Positions 21,665 to 34,751 of a stretch of DNA of 64,000 nucleotides are shown here, one piece after another. Position numbers and translations under genes: made by a program. The notes beneath the pieces were generated by a model, which made no database searches, was not told the origin of the DNA, and saw nothing but the letters and a program-made list of their open reading frames with translations. How positions within the stretch are numbered: the stretch's first letter is position 1; every line of letters begins with the position of its first letter. Source of the DNA: Linnemannia schmuckeri (taxonomy: Eukaryota > Mortierellomycota > Mortierellomycetes > Mortierellales > Mortierellaceae); contig JANATG010000016.1 in assembly GCA_029449235.1 (NCBI GenBank), positions 1,178,001 through 1,242,000 of the forward strand, in the 5' to 3' direction.

Positions 21665-24600
21665 TTATTGCCCGTGGTTAGGCACGGTGTAATTGTTGCT
21701 GGGAGGGTTGGAATTGTTGCCGTGAGCGTTCTTGAAGTCGTCGATGGACTTGTACTGCTCGAGGAGAGGCTTGAGCTCGGCCATGACATCCAACTTGTGG
21801 CGGGACTTGTCCTTGCGGTAGAAGAGGTAGGCCCAGAACTTTTCCAGACCGTACATGTGTCCGTTCTGGAAGTCGGAGTACGTCAACGCCTCAAAGTCCA
21901 AGAACAGGTCCTGGCGGAACTTCTTCTCCAGTCCATAAGAGTAGAACCGGAAAAGACACTCAAGACCGTACCGGTAGTTAGCGTTGGCATCCTCGACCGC
22001 CAACCGCTTGAACTCGGCATACATCTTCTTGTTGAAGTTATCACGCAAAAAGTGCGACCAGAACCGGAAGAGCGTGTTCATCTCCTGAGAGTGTCCTGCT
22101 CCCTGGCGCTTCCGCTCCTTGAGGGCCTTGGCGTGATATTTGTAGTACTTGTGCTGGATAAATCCGTTCTCATGCAAGAGCTCGTGCGAGGGGTGCTGGA
22201 AAGCGGGGAATGAGTGGGGGGCCTCCAAAGAGGTCGACAAGAGCGACGTCTCGGTGTGAGAGCCCATCGACATACCGGCAGGGGAGTTTCCGATCGACTG
22301 AGGAGGCAAATCCGACTGGAGGAAAGGCTGGTCGCCCAAGACCCATCCGACGGGGGCCTGAGCATAGTGCTGCCGGGAATCGGCGTTGGCGCCCTTGGCA
22401 CCTTGAGCACCCTTCAAAGGGAAGAAACGAGGAGCCTGGTTCTTCTTGCCCTTCTTGGACTTGTTGTTATTGTTCGTGCTGGCGGCGACGGTAGTACTAC
22501 TGGCGCCCTCGGCAGGAGTGACTTGGAGGTGGTTGCTCAAGCTGCTGTTGCGAGGGTGAGAGCCAGTCAAGGCAGCAAACTGCTCCTCCGAGATCATCTC
22601 GACCTTCTTGTTCGAGTGAGCAAGACTTCCGCGGCGGTTGTTGTTGCGCTTGCGCTGGAGATCGTGCTCGTAATGGTAAAGTCCCTCGTTGATCATGTCA
22701 TTGATGTCGTCGTTCATTGCCTTGCGCTCGTACGATCCGTGGGTCCTGTCGCGCTTCTTTTGGGTGACGATCAAGATCTTGGCGACAGTGTCATCGTCAA
22801 ACTCGTCATCATCCTCATCATCGTCGTCGCTGACATAGTACTTTTGAACGGTACCAGTGCGAGCGCTGCCGAGAAGGTTGTCATCATCGAACTGGAAAAG
22901 GTCGTCATCGTCTCCTTGACTGCTCGAGGTAGCGTTCTTGGACTGAGGGGCAGCAGGGGTTGGGTGGGCAATAGATCCGCGCTTCTTGGCCTTGGACTGT
23001 TTGATGTGCCAGTCATCCTCAACAAGGGGAGTCGTTAGGATGACGGGATGAGGACTCCTGGCGGGGGGCACAAACGAGGATCGGGTGGCCTGGAAGGGAA
23101 CGGAACCGTCCTCCTTGGGGAAGATCCAGGTAGCCCAGTCGCCCTTCTTGCGGATGTTATCACCATTGAGCTCAATCACATTGCTATCCTTGATGGTCTC
23201 CTTGATAAGCGCGTGATCAGTGGTGAGATTCTTGACACGGTTGAAGTTGGCAACTAATGACAAGGGAACAAATCCTTGTGCATCCATCTGCGTGCGCATA
23301 TAGACATCCTTGCACAAATTTTCAACCGAAAAGTAGTACTCCCTAATGACATCGAAGAGGAGTATGAAAGATATTTTGGCGTCAGTTTCTAAGCCATACA
23401 AAAATCAAATCTTGAAATTGATAACAGTCAAAATAAGCGCTCACAAGAATTTAAACTTACATCTGCTGAAGAAGGAAAGCCTTCACTGCGTCAGTATTAA
23501 TACCGTTAGGAGCGGCCTGCTGGTACATGTAAGCGGCGTTTCCGACAGAAGCCCTGTAGTTGGAGCGGGCGCCGTGTGTCTTGCCTCCACCTAATTGATG
23601 TGAATGGTATCAATTGCAATTCAAAAGAATAGGTTAGCATAAGTGAACTTTTGCTGACGTAAAATAACACACTAAAGAGATGACTCATTCTGGAGTGCTC
23701 TCTTTTTCGTAGTGATCAATTTTGACTTACGTCCACGACCATGCTGAGAGCGAGTCTGGTTGCGATGATGGCTCGATCCGTTCTGCTGCTGGGGCTCGCC
23801 GTCAAAGACAGAAGGCACAGAGGCGCGACGAGCATGAGTAGGCTGATGTGTGGCAGTAGAGGACGTGGCAGATTCGCCGGCTTGAGGGGTAACCTTGGCG
23901 TCTGAGGACGCATGCTTGGGGCGACGGGGCTGTTGATGTCCGTCCTGGTGGTTCTTGGATCCATGTGCTTGCGTTGAGTGAGTGATGTTGGTCCATTTGT
24001 TCTTCTTGTGGATAGGTGCCGCGGCGGCGACGGGCTCTGGCTTGTTGTCCTTCTCAGCGGATGCGCTTGGATCGGGCCAGACGTTAGTGTCATCAAGCGA
24101 GGGGAGATGCTGCTGGTTCTTTTTGCTCTTTTTCGACTTTTGGCTGTCGTCCTTGGCGTCTATATGCATCAGTGAAGGCAGTAACGATAACAATGATTAG
24201 CGTACATCCATTGACGACTAACTTTGTCTTTTTTCCTTCTGACTCGAGTTGCTTTGAGTAGTGAGATAATGACAAAGGGGGATGGATAGTGAAGGTGTCC
24301 AGAAATAGACAAGCCGTGTGACGACGTCGGCAATGGATCCCCGCAAATGTCTCAATAGGGTTGAGGAAAAAACGATCTCATGTGTCCGGGATAGTGACGG
24401 GAGCACGAACTGGAAAGGGACTTTTGACCCAATTCGTCACCAGGGTACGTAAAAAAACACTTTCTCACGGCCCCTCTTTTAGGTGTGCTCACTTCGTTGG
24501 GGGTCACCCTTGTCCTCTATTTTGTATATTCCCATTCCTTTGTGGGAGATTTTTAGACCAGGGGTATGATGGGGAATTGATCGGTCTGGTTTCTCCTGCT

Positions 24601-25138
24601 CCCTCTCTCTAACTTTCAACTTTTCCTCGCCTATTCTTCATCTTTCCTGAGTCTCCCTTCCTTCTCGCCATATCTCTGTTGCTCTCTCTTTATCATCTCT
24701 CCCTTTCAGTTTTTATCTCCACCTCCTCTTACTTTCACACACATACACTTTTTGTTGACTCATGCATCTCCATGGAGTTCAATTGATCCGATATTATGAA
24801 AGGGAGGTAAAACATGCATCGATAATGACAAGAAAAAAAAAGATGATAAAGGGTAACTTACCAAGGGTGACCTCCTTGATGTTCTCGATGATAGATTCGA
24901 CACGCTTCTCGGCCTCGGCCTCGGGATTGCTGACAGGCTTCACTGCTGCGTCCTTGCGAGGGAGCTTCCAGGGATTGACTGCAGGCGCAGAGGGGATCTT
25001 TTTCTCTGCGGCAGCGGCAGGCGCAGAAGTTTGCTCAGAAGAAGTGTTGGTGGCGGATGTCGTCACTGACTGTGAGACGGCGGTGTGATCCTCCACATGG
25101 TTGTCAATGGTTTCCGCGGGGACTGTTGAGCTGACCAT
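21665..25138 (-). CDS. LARP1: LARP1-type RNA-binding protein (La motif plus DM15 repeats)
   Basis: Four exons join in phase: 25138-24862, 24159-23731, 23590-23461 and 23342-21665. The product has 837 residues. The N-terminal third is low-complexity, rich in Lys, Gln, Pro and Ser. The La motif spans about residues 278-355 (MEYYFSVENLCKDVYMR, then GFVPLSLVANFNRVKNLT and IRKKGDWATWIFP). The linker has acidic Asp-rich patches. Near the C-terminus, about residues 658-785, are three DM15 repeats (HPSHELLHENGFIQHKYYKY, NTLFRFWSHFLRDNFNKKMY, LECLFRFYSYGLEKKFRQDL). The La motif binds RNA. DM15 in animal LARP1 binds the cap and the start of TOP mRNAs to control ribosomal-protein translation. DM15 distinguishes it from yeast Sro9-type proteins, which lack it. 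The first intron, at 702 nt, is by far the longest in the window. Confidence 0.93.
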
Positions 25139-26395
25139 GGTGAGTCTTTTTGTACTGGTTGTTGTTATTGTTGTTTTGTTGTTGTAAGTGTTGTTGAGGT
25201 TGTGGTTATGGGAATTTGTCCGGCTTTTTTTTGTTAGGTTTTTTAAGGGAAATAAAAAGGTTTGTGTGAAAGCGCGAAATAAAGTGTGATGAGAAAGGCT
25301 GATCAGGTGAACTCTTTGATGAAAAAAAGAGTCGGGTCGTGATCTGTTGAAGTGATGAGACCAAAGCAGAAGATGAAGACAGTGCTGTTCGGTTAGCGAT
25401 GCTGTCTTATACTGTTTTCTTTTGGTTTCTTTCCGCGAGTTTCGACTGTGGGTGTTCCTAGGGTAATCGTCGGTCCAGATGTGTTTTTCCAGCAACGACG
25501 TGTCTGAGTGTGCTTTTCCAGTCCAATAGTGAGGGGGTGACAAAGACGAAGAGGATACTTTACTTGTGATAGAAAGAAGAAGGGGCGAAGAGTGGAGTTG
25601 TGGGTAAGTGTCTGTGTGAGAGGTTAAAGAATAAAAAAGAGAGAAAGAAAGAAGAGGAAAAGTAGAAGAGATGAGCATGATTGATGTATCCCTTGAGCAA
25701 AATTGGCTCCAATGCCGCTCGATGACGGATCGCAGCAAAGAAAACGTTCTTTTTCTTTCCAAAGACGGTCACTCTCATGCATTACAGAGGGTGGATATCT
25801 AATTTGCTTCAACTCCAATACACACGATTACATAGTACATAGGCCGCGCTTCGACCCGGCATCCTTGGATGTTGTCTGGACTCCGCTTCGGGGTTGCTCC
25901 GAAGGGGAAGGAAGGGAGACGCCATGACATCAACTTGGATCAAGAGGTTGATTGAAGTAAAATTGAAGTGGGTAAGGATCACCCTTAATTAGAGATATTT
26001 TTGTACCCTTAATGGAGAATGGGTGCTCCTATTTCATTAAGGTACCCACCCTCACACAACAGCACAGGAAAATTGCATGGCCAACACTCTTCACGTTTGC
26101 CGCGCAAGACTTGAAATTTCTTTTGTTCCCCAGCTCGTTCTCTCTTCTTCTCTTGACCTCACGCCAAAGCTAACGCCGTCGCTCAGCCTCCAGGAATAAC
26201 GTCTTCGGCACAACTCATTTTATTTCACTCGACGTCCTTCAAAAACAAACAGTGAACAAAACACTTTTCTCAATTCTGCGCGTTTCTCTCCTCCTCATTG
26301 TTGATCAACGCGCGTTTTTTTCCCTAAGGAGTTCATTCAACGACAACTTTCGCACACTCAACAGCCAACAGCAAAAGCAAAAAAAAAAAGTCGCC
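25139..26395. promoter_or_regulatory. Divergent promoter region, LARP1 and exportin-2
   Basis: About 1.25 kb separates the two start codons. The LARP1 side (25139-25770) is rich in T/C on its coding strand and is probably 5' UTR. Long open frames there are compositional. No specific factor site is assigned. Confidence 0.5.
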
Positions 26396-29300
26396 ATGGG
26401 AGACGCTCTTCAAGTAAATGACAGCAGCATGCAGGCGCTGGCTGCATACCTCCAAAAGACCCTCGAACCCTCCACTCGCCACGAAGGTACGGTGTTTTTC
26501 ATATACTTCACTACAACATGGGAACCAAAACAAGCCGCGCGAATCTCGCCCCATTTGCCACCAAAAAAAGGTGTTGGATCCGGAGAACCACTACATTTAC
26601 TTACTAATGTTCCTCTTACCCTCACACTTCACACTGCGATAATAGCCGAGGTCTTTTTGAACAAGCTGGAGCAGAACCAGAACTTTGGACAGCTGGTCCT
26701 GCAACTGATTGCGACAAAGTCGTACGACTTGCATATTCGCTTTGCCGCGTCACTGCTGTTCAAGAACTTTGTCCGTCGCAATTGGATGGTATGTCGAATC
26801 AAAAATATAAGCCCTTGGAAACATAAGAAAAAGGCTTTTCTATTGACTTTTCCGACTCCCACTGCAATATTGACACAGCACTTCTTGTTTTCTTCTGCGT
26901 ATTAGATTGACGATGAGCGCGACAATAGGATCACGCCAGGAGATAGGGATGCGATCAAGAGCAGGATCGTTGATTTGATGACCATCTCGGAGGCCAGGAT
27001 TCAACTTCAACTCTCTGACGCCGTTACTCAAATCGCCGACACTGACTTTCCTCAGAAGTGGCAAGGACTCATTCCTGTAAGCGTCAGGGAATCGTACATT
27101 GTTATACGGAGCTGTACACGCTGATAAACGAGCAGATGAACCACGGTTACCGCCGATAATGCTTGTTCACATTATGCTGTTCTTTTACATGAAACTATAA
27201 CAATAGGAACTCGTCAGCAAGCTGAACGCTCAGGACTTTGTTACCAACAACGGACTTTTGCAAACCGCTCACTCCATCTTCCAAAGGTAACGACATTAAG
27301 AGTGAATGTAGAATTGGATCTGCGCTACTGATGCATGAGCTATGTGAGATAACTTATTGATGAATGATTGACCTTTGCTCTACTTATGACGGATGTGTAG
27401 ATGGCGTCCTCTGTACCCTTCGGACAACCTGTACACCGAGATCAAGATAGCCTTGGAGAGCTTCTGCGAGCCCTACCGTCAAGTGTTCTTGGTAGGCAGA
27501 CAAATTTACATGAGGAGTCACAGATTAATAGCAGGAATGCGTAATTAAGGCTAAGGACGTGGTCGTTAACAGTAGTCTGACACTTCTCATCTTGTTGCAA
27601 CTATAGGCTACGGACAGGATGATTGAGGCTAACGCACAGAATGCTCCTCAGCTCAAGGTTCTTTTTGAGACTCTTCACCTGCTGACGGAGATCTACCATG
27701 ATTTGAACTGCCATGACATCCCTGAATACTTTGTCACACATCTTCAGGAATTCTTGGGTCTCTTCCACAAGTACCTAAGCTACGACAATCCTCTACTCGC
27801 TGGAGACGTAAGTTATTGTTTGAATGCGCTTTTAGATTGGCGATCACAAATGCTCAAGAAGTGCACAAAGCTGACCTTACACACGCATCGGAATGAAAAA
27901 TAGGACGACGACACACCTGGACCTATCCTTCAAGTCAAGGCATCGATTTGCGAGGTCGTCGAACTTTACAGCAAGCGTTACGAGGAGGACTTTACTTCAT
28001 TGCCAGATTTCATTCAGACCTCATGGGCCCTCTTGACCACCCTCGGACTGGAGCCCAAGAACGATACGGTATGCCGCCCACTTCTCTTTCAACTACTGGT
28101 GTTTTGAGGTAACTGGAATCACGTGTGAATATTAACATATAAAATATGAAATATGCTTTCCTCTTGACATTATAGCTGGTCAGCAAGGCCATGTCTTTCT
28201 TGACGTCGGTTGTCAAGAACGGCCGTCACAAGGATATGTTCAGCGCGAAGGAGGTCCTCTCGCAGCTCTGCGAGAAGATTGTCCTTCCCAACATGGGACT
28301 GAGAGGTAACTATCAGTTAAAATCTCTGCACGTTGGAAATGAAAGATTTTGACTATGAAGTCTGAACAAACCAAATTTACACTTCACGCCGTACACGCGT
28401 CCACTTCATTTTAGAATCTGACGAGGAGTTGTTTGAGGATGAGCCAATTGAGTACATTCGCCGCGATCTCGAGGGCTCTGACAGCGAAACACGTCGCAGG
28501 GCTGCAACAGAGTTGGTGCGTGGACTATTGGATCAATACCCCACCGATGTCACTGCCATCATCACCAACTACATCCAACACTACCTTCAGCGATACAACG
28601 CCAACGTGGCTGAGAACTGGAAGGACAAGGACGCTGCCATGTTCTTGTTGACAAGTATTGCCGCCAAGAGCTCTGGATCCCAGGTTTGTCTTTTTTCGGG
28701 ACTTTGAGTTTTTAAATTCCAAATGTTACAAATGTCACGATTACCTTTGCACAAGTAACTTACATATCATGCCACATTTCTAATTTTTTTGTTTTGTCGT
28801 TAGTTTGGTGTGACCGAAACAAACGCAGAAGTCAATATTCTGGACTTTTTCGAGAAACACGTTATTCCCGATCTCAACGCACCTGTCTCTGGCGCTATTC
28901 ATCCCATCTTGAAGGTCGATGCCATCAAGTACCTCTACACCTTCAGAGGCCAGTTCACAAAGGATCAGCTGCTCGGTGCGTTGCCTCTCCTCGCACGCCA
29001 TCTGGAGAGCACTAACTACGCCGTCTACACCTATGCTGCCATTTGCATCGAGCGCATCTTGTTCATGCGCGTTTCTGGTGCTACCGGACCTATGATGTAA
29101 GTCAACCACAGCTTACTGTCGACACGGTTTGTCAGCTATAAAGGAAAATGTCAACGTCAAATTTAACCGAAATATACTTGTTTAATTAATTCTATGATAG
29201 GTTCTCCTCCGATGATATCGCACCTCTTGCTGAAACCTTGACTTCCAACTTGTTCCGTCTCATTGAGCTTGGTCAGACCCCCGAAAAGTTGGCCGAAAAT

Positions 29301-31067
29301 GACTACCTCATGAAGTGTAAGTGCATTGCTCAGCTCTCGCCTATATACATACGCCATGCAATCTTTTGTAGCAGCTACTAAAATAATTTCTTTTCTTCAT
29401 GTTAATAGGCCAGATGCGTTTGATTTTGACGGTCCGCGAGAAGATGATGCCCTTGGTCAGTCTTTGCTTGGCTCGCTTGACCGCCATTGTCCAGGCTGTG
29501 AGCTCAAACCCCAGTAACCCCAAGTTCAACCACTATGTCTTTGAGAGCATTGGTGCTTTGATCCGCTTTATCTGTACTGCTTCGCCCGAGGCTGCCGGAC
29601 AGTTCGAGAACCTCCTGTTCCAGCCCTTCCAGGTCATTCTCCAGCAGGATATTGTGGAGTTCACTCCTTATGTCTTCCAGCTGTTGTCGCAGTTGTTGTC
29701 CTTCAACGCCGGCACCGAGCTTTCATCATCGTACCAGGCCCTGTTCCTTCCACTCGTGCAACCCACTCTCTGGCAACAGCAAGGTAACTTTTTGGAATGA
29801 ATGTCGTTGTGCGAGGAAGAGCTTCTCTATCATGTCATTTGTTTTATTGACATATTTTCGTTCATGGTGCTCATGTAATCTAGGAAACATTCCTGCACTC
29901 GTCAAGTTGTTGCAGGCGTACTTGCAGAAGGGATGGCCGTGGATCGTTGCCAACCACCAGTTGGAGCCTTTGTTGGGAGTCTGCCAAAAGTTGGTTTCAT
30001 CCAAGATTAACGACCACCACTCGTTTGAGCTTCTTCAAACCATGATCCTTAATGTCCCTATGTAAGTATCGTCTTCTAATGGGTGCTTGTGCTGCCATTT
30101 CGGTATATTAGTAAAGCTGTTCCATTCGATTGACTGACCTCCCTCCATGCTCTGCCTTTCTTTTACGTTACAGGTCCACCCTCGGAAACTACATGAAGCA
30201 TGTGTTGGTGATGCTTCTTACTCGCCTCCAGACGCACAAGACAGACAAGTTCAGGAAAGGCTTTATCAACTTTTCGTTCTTTTACATGGCACTTGATCTC
30301 GAGGGAACTGGACCCGATGGCTACTGGGCACTGTTTGACACTGTGCAGTCAGGCTTGTTCGTTCAGTTCTTGAAGACGGCATGGTTGGCTGAGGCACAAA
30401 AGGTCTCTGGCCGTATTGAGCGCAAGACATGTGCTGTGGCGATGGTCCGTCTCTTGACCAGCTGCAGGACCATTACCGAGGGAACCAATTTTGATGCCGC
30501 CTGGTAAGGCTCCATCGCAATGTTTTCTTGACCATACTAGAATGTTATATTTGGAAAATGAAAGGTTTCAATGAAAAGAAATAACTAACGACGACATCAT
30601 CGCGTTTTTGTTTGTGCATTTTGAATAGGCCTTCGGTGATGAATGCGTTGGTCAAATTGTTTGAGGCGCCTCAGGATGTGAAGGGAGCTACACAGGATGC
30701 CGCTATGGATGCAGATCTGTATGCGATTGACATCGAGGAGACAGGATACCAGTCTCAGTTCTCTCAACTGGCCACGACGTCGAGCAGCAAGATCGATCCT
30801 ACTGCTCAAATCCAGGACCCCAAGCAGTTTCTTCTCGAAGGCATTGTCCGTTTCAACCAAGCATACCCTGGACGAGTACGTTCTTGTTGTTGTTTTTGGA
30901 GGGTATTGCTTGATTTGTTTGTTTATTTGTTGTGATTGAAACGATGCATTAATATATTTCTTTTGTTTTTATTCTCGTTATAGTTCCATCATGGGCAGGT
31001 ACAGCTTCAGCCAGATACACAAGCCCATTTGGCCAACTATCTGTCGTCAGCAGGGATTGCTCTGTAA
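26396..31067 (+). CDS. CSE1: Exportin-2 / CSE1 (importin-alpha re-exporter)
   Basis: Sixteen exons join in phase to give 987 residues, close to the family length of about 960-970. Exon ends are 26396-26486, 26646-26788, 26906-27076, 27207-27286, 27401-27491, 27607-27807, 27904-28068, 28176-28305, 28415-28683, 28804-29096, 29201-29316, 29409-29783, 29884-30061, 30174-30503, 30629-30875 and 30984-31067. The N-terminus has the importin-beta type domain (AEVFLNKLEQNQNFGQLVLQ, HIRFAASLLFKNFVRRNW), followed by ITPGDRDAIKSRIVDLM. Then come HEAT repeats with the typical CSE1 segment ESDEELFEDEPIEYIRRDLE and, later, KFNHYVFESIGALIRF. The protein binds RanGTP and carries importin-alpha out of the nucleus. 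All donors and acceptors follow GT-AG. It is the most intron-dense gene here. Confidence 0.96.
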
Positions 31068-31854
31068 GAGACACGAATAATCCGCCCCAACCGACATCAG
31101 ATCTTAAAACAAAAAAAACAAACAATACTTACTTACCTATCCTACCCTACCCAACCCACTTACCCTTCCATTCGTTAAAGACAACAACAAGATGCAAAAG
31201 AAAAAAAAGTTCACATTGAAATAAAGGTTATCCCGTTTTCCAGATAATGAAAGACACTTCAGTAAGAAAGAATGAAGGAAGAACGACGACGACGAAGATA
31301 AAAGAACAAGATGGAAGAAGAGTCTTGGCAACTGCGCTATGTTTGTCTCACGTACCATGGCTGGATCGGCTGGGGGATTGATTGTAAGATGAATTTTTTT
31401 ACGGTTGATTCGGTAGTCGTGTGCCGTGTTCCGCTTTGAGTGCGTGTGCGTGAAATAAAGAGTCCTTTGAGATGAGAGCAATTGGATGGTGATGGGATGG
31501 CGGACACGGGCGAAATGAACCGCCTATTTCGCTCCGTAGAGACGCAGAGGGGAGATCGGTGTGTCAGCCAAACTCACTCAGACTCGCAATTCATTCGCTG
31601 GCTGTAATACACTTTGTCCCGAAGCGAACGAGAAACGACAGAACAACAAAGAAAAAAAAACCTTCTTTTTCCAACGCTTTTTACTCACTCTTTCTTGACA
31701 CCTCTCTCCTCACTCTTTTCTTTACCACTTCCTTCTGTCTCTCATCAACAACAGCACCCATCCCTCTCCTTTGCTGCGTCGACTCTTCACTCATTCCGAC
31801 CTCCACGTACAACTTAACCTCCCCACCTTCGACAGTCGCCCTCTACATCACAGG
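31068..31854. other. Intergenic region between CSE1 and the acyl-CoA-binding protein gene
   Basis: The left part is the 3' flank of CSE1. From about 31,650 the plus strand becomes C/T-rich and leads to the next start codon, so it probably holds the promoter and 5' UTR of that gene. I see no other gene. Confidence 0.55.
31220..31225 (+). terminator. Candidate poly(A) signal of CSE1
   Basis: AATAAA lies about 150 nt after the stop codon. It is a motif match only. Confidence 0.4.
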
Positions 31855-34711
31855 ATGAGTTCTCACAACAACAAAAACGCACAAAGGAGCCCTCCTACTT
31901 CACCGACTTCACAAGCAGCCTGGCGCTCACGGTCACCACCCTTGAGCCCCCTCCCGTCCCTCTCAACAACCCTCCCAGGATTGACAGCCTTTGACCGGGC
32001 AGTACATGTGGTCAATATCAGCAACACTACCAGCCAAGGGATTAATGATGCCTCGGTGTCGTCCAGTGGTTCTTCTGACCGGGTCGTCTTTTCCTCTGAG
32101 GAGCAGCTCCTTGTAAGCGCACGAAGTACTTTCTTCCTTTTTCGTGTTGGTGGTTATTTGTGAGTTTCCTGTCTCTCGTCGCCCCACACTCCCGAGTTGT
32201 TGCTGGGAGGATGGGAGAGAGAGAGAGAAAGAGAGAGAGGGAAAGCGAAAAGAAAGGTTCAATGCGTTGAATGAAGAGACGAGCGCCTACCCCGTCCGTC
32301 CGTCGGTGGTCGTCAAGAGAGAGCGAGAATGATCGATCGTTACCGGATGAAATTTTCTATTTTTTTTGTCGCTCCATGTGAAAAGAAGAAAAATTACTTT
32401 ACAAAATGGAGTCATTCCCCCTATTCACTTTTCCCCCTCGGCGACCAATTACAATTTGAAGGCAATTGTTAACAACGACTTGCTTTCTTCTCTCTTTTTT
32501 AAAGCTCTATGGCGCATATAAGCAGGCGACGAAAGGCGACGTGAAGGGGCTGAAGCCAACATTTTTCGATATTGCAGCGAGGAGCAAATGGCAGGCATGG
32601 GCAAACATGCGGGGCAAGACCCAGGACGAAGCTAAGGTCGTCTATGTCGATCTCGTCGTCAAGGTACAGTAATGCTTTTTTGTATTTCATTTCCGCATCA
32701 ACCCTATCTCCCCTAGAAATTTGTTACGTCCGTGTGCTCTGTCTGTTTGTGCCTGTGTTGTCGATTAAAGAGAGACCGAAACTAACGCGCTCTTTTTTTC
32801 CCCGCCTGTTATTCGAAACAGTCGTTGACGAAACCCGACAACCATCCGGATCATTATATGCTGGCAGACGAAATCATCCAACGGCCCCCTTCACCACCTC
32901 CTTCCCTTCCCCGAGCTGCCTCCCCAACAACAACAACAACATCAAACCTCGACAAAGACCTTCCACCTATTCAATTCGAAAGCTCTTCAAAACAATCCTC
33001 GACAAAAGATACTCAATATCCATATCAACACCAACGGAAAGGATCTACCAGCCATTCGATCCGATCGGTGGCAACCGGAGGGGTCCACTCTGCAGCGGCC
33101 TCTGTTTATGAGCTCGCGAGTGAGCAACCGTTCGACACTGACGCTAATACTACCACGACCACTGCAAAGACGGCCACTACTACCAACTCCACGGAACAAC
33201 CGAAATATCATGAGATCACAGAGACGTTGGTCGAGGAGGAGATCTTGGACGACGATGAGTACGCCAACGAGGCCCAAAAGGTCACCATGGCCTCGCCTAC
33301 ATCTTCGCAGTCTGCATCCAACCCGTTCAGACAACACCAGCAACAACATAACAAGGACGATGCTGGCGCTGATGATGAGGAGGAAGAGGACGATGTTTAC
33401 CAGTCCTCGGAGGAGTACGACGATGACGATGACCGGAGTAGCCCTCTCGGATCTGCACGATCTTCGACCGAGCTCCAGCCAACAACGGTGACCACGTCTC
33501 AACAACAGCAACAGGGCCACCAGGTCAAAAATGACGACTTTGTTGACGAGGGTGTCTTTGACGAGGAGGATAAGGATGACCTGGACGTGGATGTTGTGGA
33601 CTCGTCGCGGTTCAAGCTGGGAGCCTCTGCACCGGTTTCAGAGATTGGAGAGAAGCACTCTGCACCCTTGTCGCCATTGTCGAGCGGTCTTCAACTTGTT
33701 GGCGCAGGGCAGCACAAGGGATTAGGATCGCCTGTTGTGGAACCGTACCGCGTCAATGTTGTCCATGAGACCTCCTCGACTCCGCAATCAGCGTCACCAA
33801 CGACAGCACCATTCCAGGCGCACGCCAATGCAGGAGAAGAAGCTATCTGTCCAGTTTCTAAAAAGACTGCTTCTTCGGGAGGAGTATGCCCAGCGGCTAT
33901 GTTTGCCCAGGCAAGAGCTGCTGCTGCTGCAGCTAGTGCCAAGGCTGACGAAGGAACATTGGACTCTCAACAATCGACCCACTCTAGCCCAGAATCCATC
34001 CCCGCCGTAACTACTGAACAGACTGAGCCATTAGAGAACAGTACCCAACACCAACGCGCCTCGACAGAACCAGCCCCATCAGCAGCATCGGCCTCATCTT
34101 CTTCGTCAACATCTGCGGTCACTGCTGCAACCAACCAGGGCAAGAGGATCGGGCAAGGAATTGTATCTCGATTCACGGCGCTCAGAAGCAGTCTTGCAGC
34201 TGCGTCTGCTCGAGCTGCATCGTCTGCACTCTCTGGTTCTTCTTCTTCAGCCCCCAAGAACAAGAATGCGGTTGTAGTCAAAGACCCCATCACCAACCAG
34301 ACCGTCACAATCGTCTGCCCGCATCTCGAAACCACACAAGTCCTAGAGACCGAGGTCGTTCGCCTGCAGACCGAAATCTCTGTCCTTCACGAACGTCTCG
34401 ACCTGCTTCAAGAATCACTCAAGATCAAATCACAGACGCGAGCTCAGGAACGTCGTTCGGCGAGAGGGATCTTAAAGTTGGTTCTTCGACAAGGACTAAT
34501 CAACGCAGTGTTATTGTTGATTGTGTTCGCAGTATTGTATAAGCGCAAGTCACCCATTGCGTTTGCAATTTTGGCGTACGTAGGGCAGGGTGCTAAGGAG
34601 GGCGAGGCTGGATGGAGGGCACTGATGAGGTGGTCCGCGGATGTTGTCCGGACGGGTCAGAGAAATCAGGCGTTGATGCTTCGTGCTGGACGGAGGAATG
34701 GGTACTGGTAA
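31855..34711 (+). CDS. Tail-anchored acyl-CoA-binding domain protein (ACBD5/Atg37-like)
   Basis: Three exons (31855-32112, 32505-32663, 32822-34711) join in phase 0 to give 768 residues. The ACBP fold spans about residues 43-140: TAFDRAVHVVNIS, FSSEEQLLLYGAYKQATKGD, then the PTFFDIAARSKWQAWANMRG core and AKVVYVDLVVK. The KWQAW block and Tyr residues are the usual acyl-CoA contacts. A long low-complexity acidic Ser/Gln/Thr region follows. Near residues 660-690 a coiled coil is likely (ETEVVRLQTEISVLHERLDLL). It is followed by a hydrophobic segment at about 704-735 (LINAVLLLIVFAVLYKRK and AFAILAYVG) and a short basic tail. Long ACBP proteins with a C-terminal anchor sit on peroxisomes or ER, act in very-long-chain acyl-CoA handling and bind autophagy receptors. 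The peroxisomal location is inferred. Confidence 0.85.
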
Positions 34712-34745
34712 TAGTGGAGGGCTTAATCGAGCGTCCTAAAAAAAC

Positions 34746-34751
34746 AATAAA
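34746..34751 (+). terminator. Candidate poly(A) signal of the acyl-CoA-binding protein gene
   Basis: AATAAA lies 35 nt after the stop codon. It is a motif match only. Confidence 0.45.
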
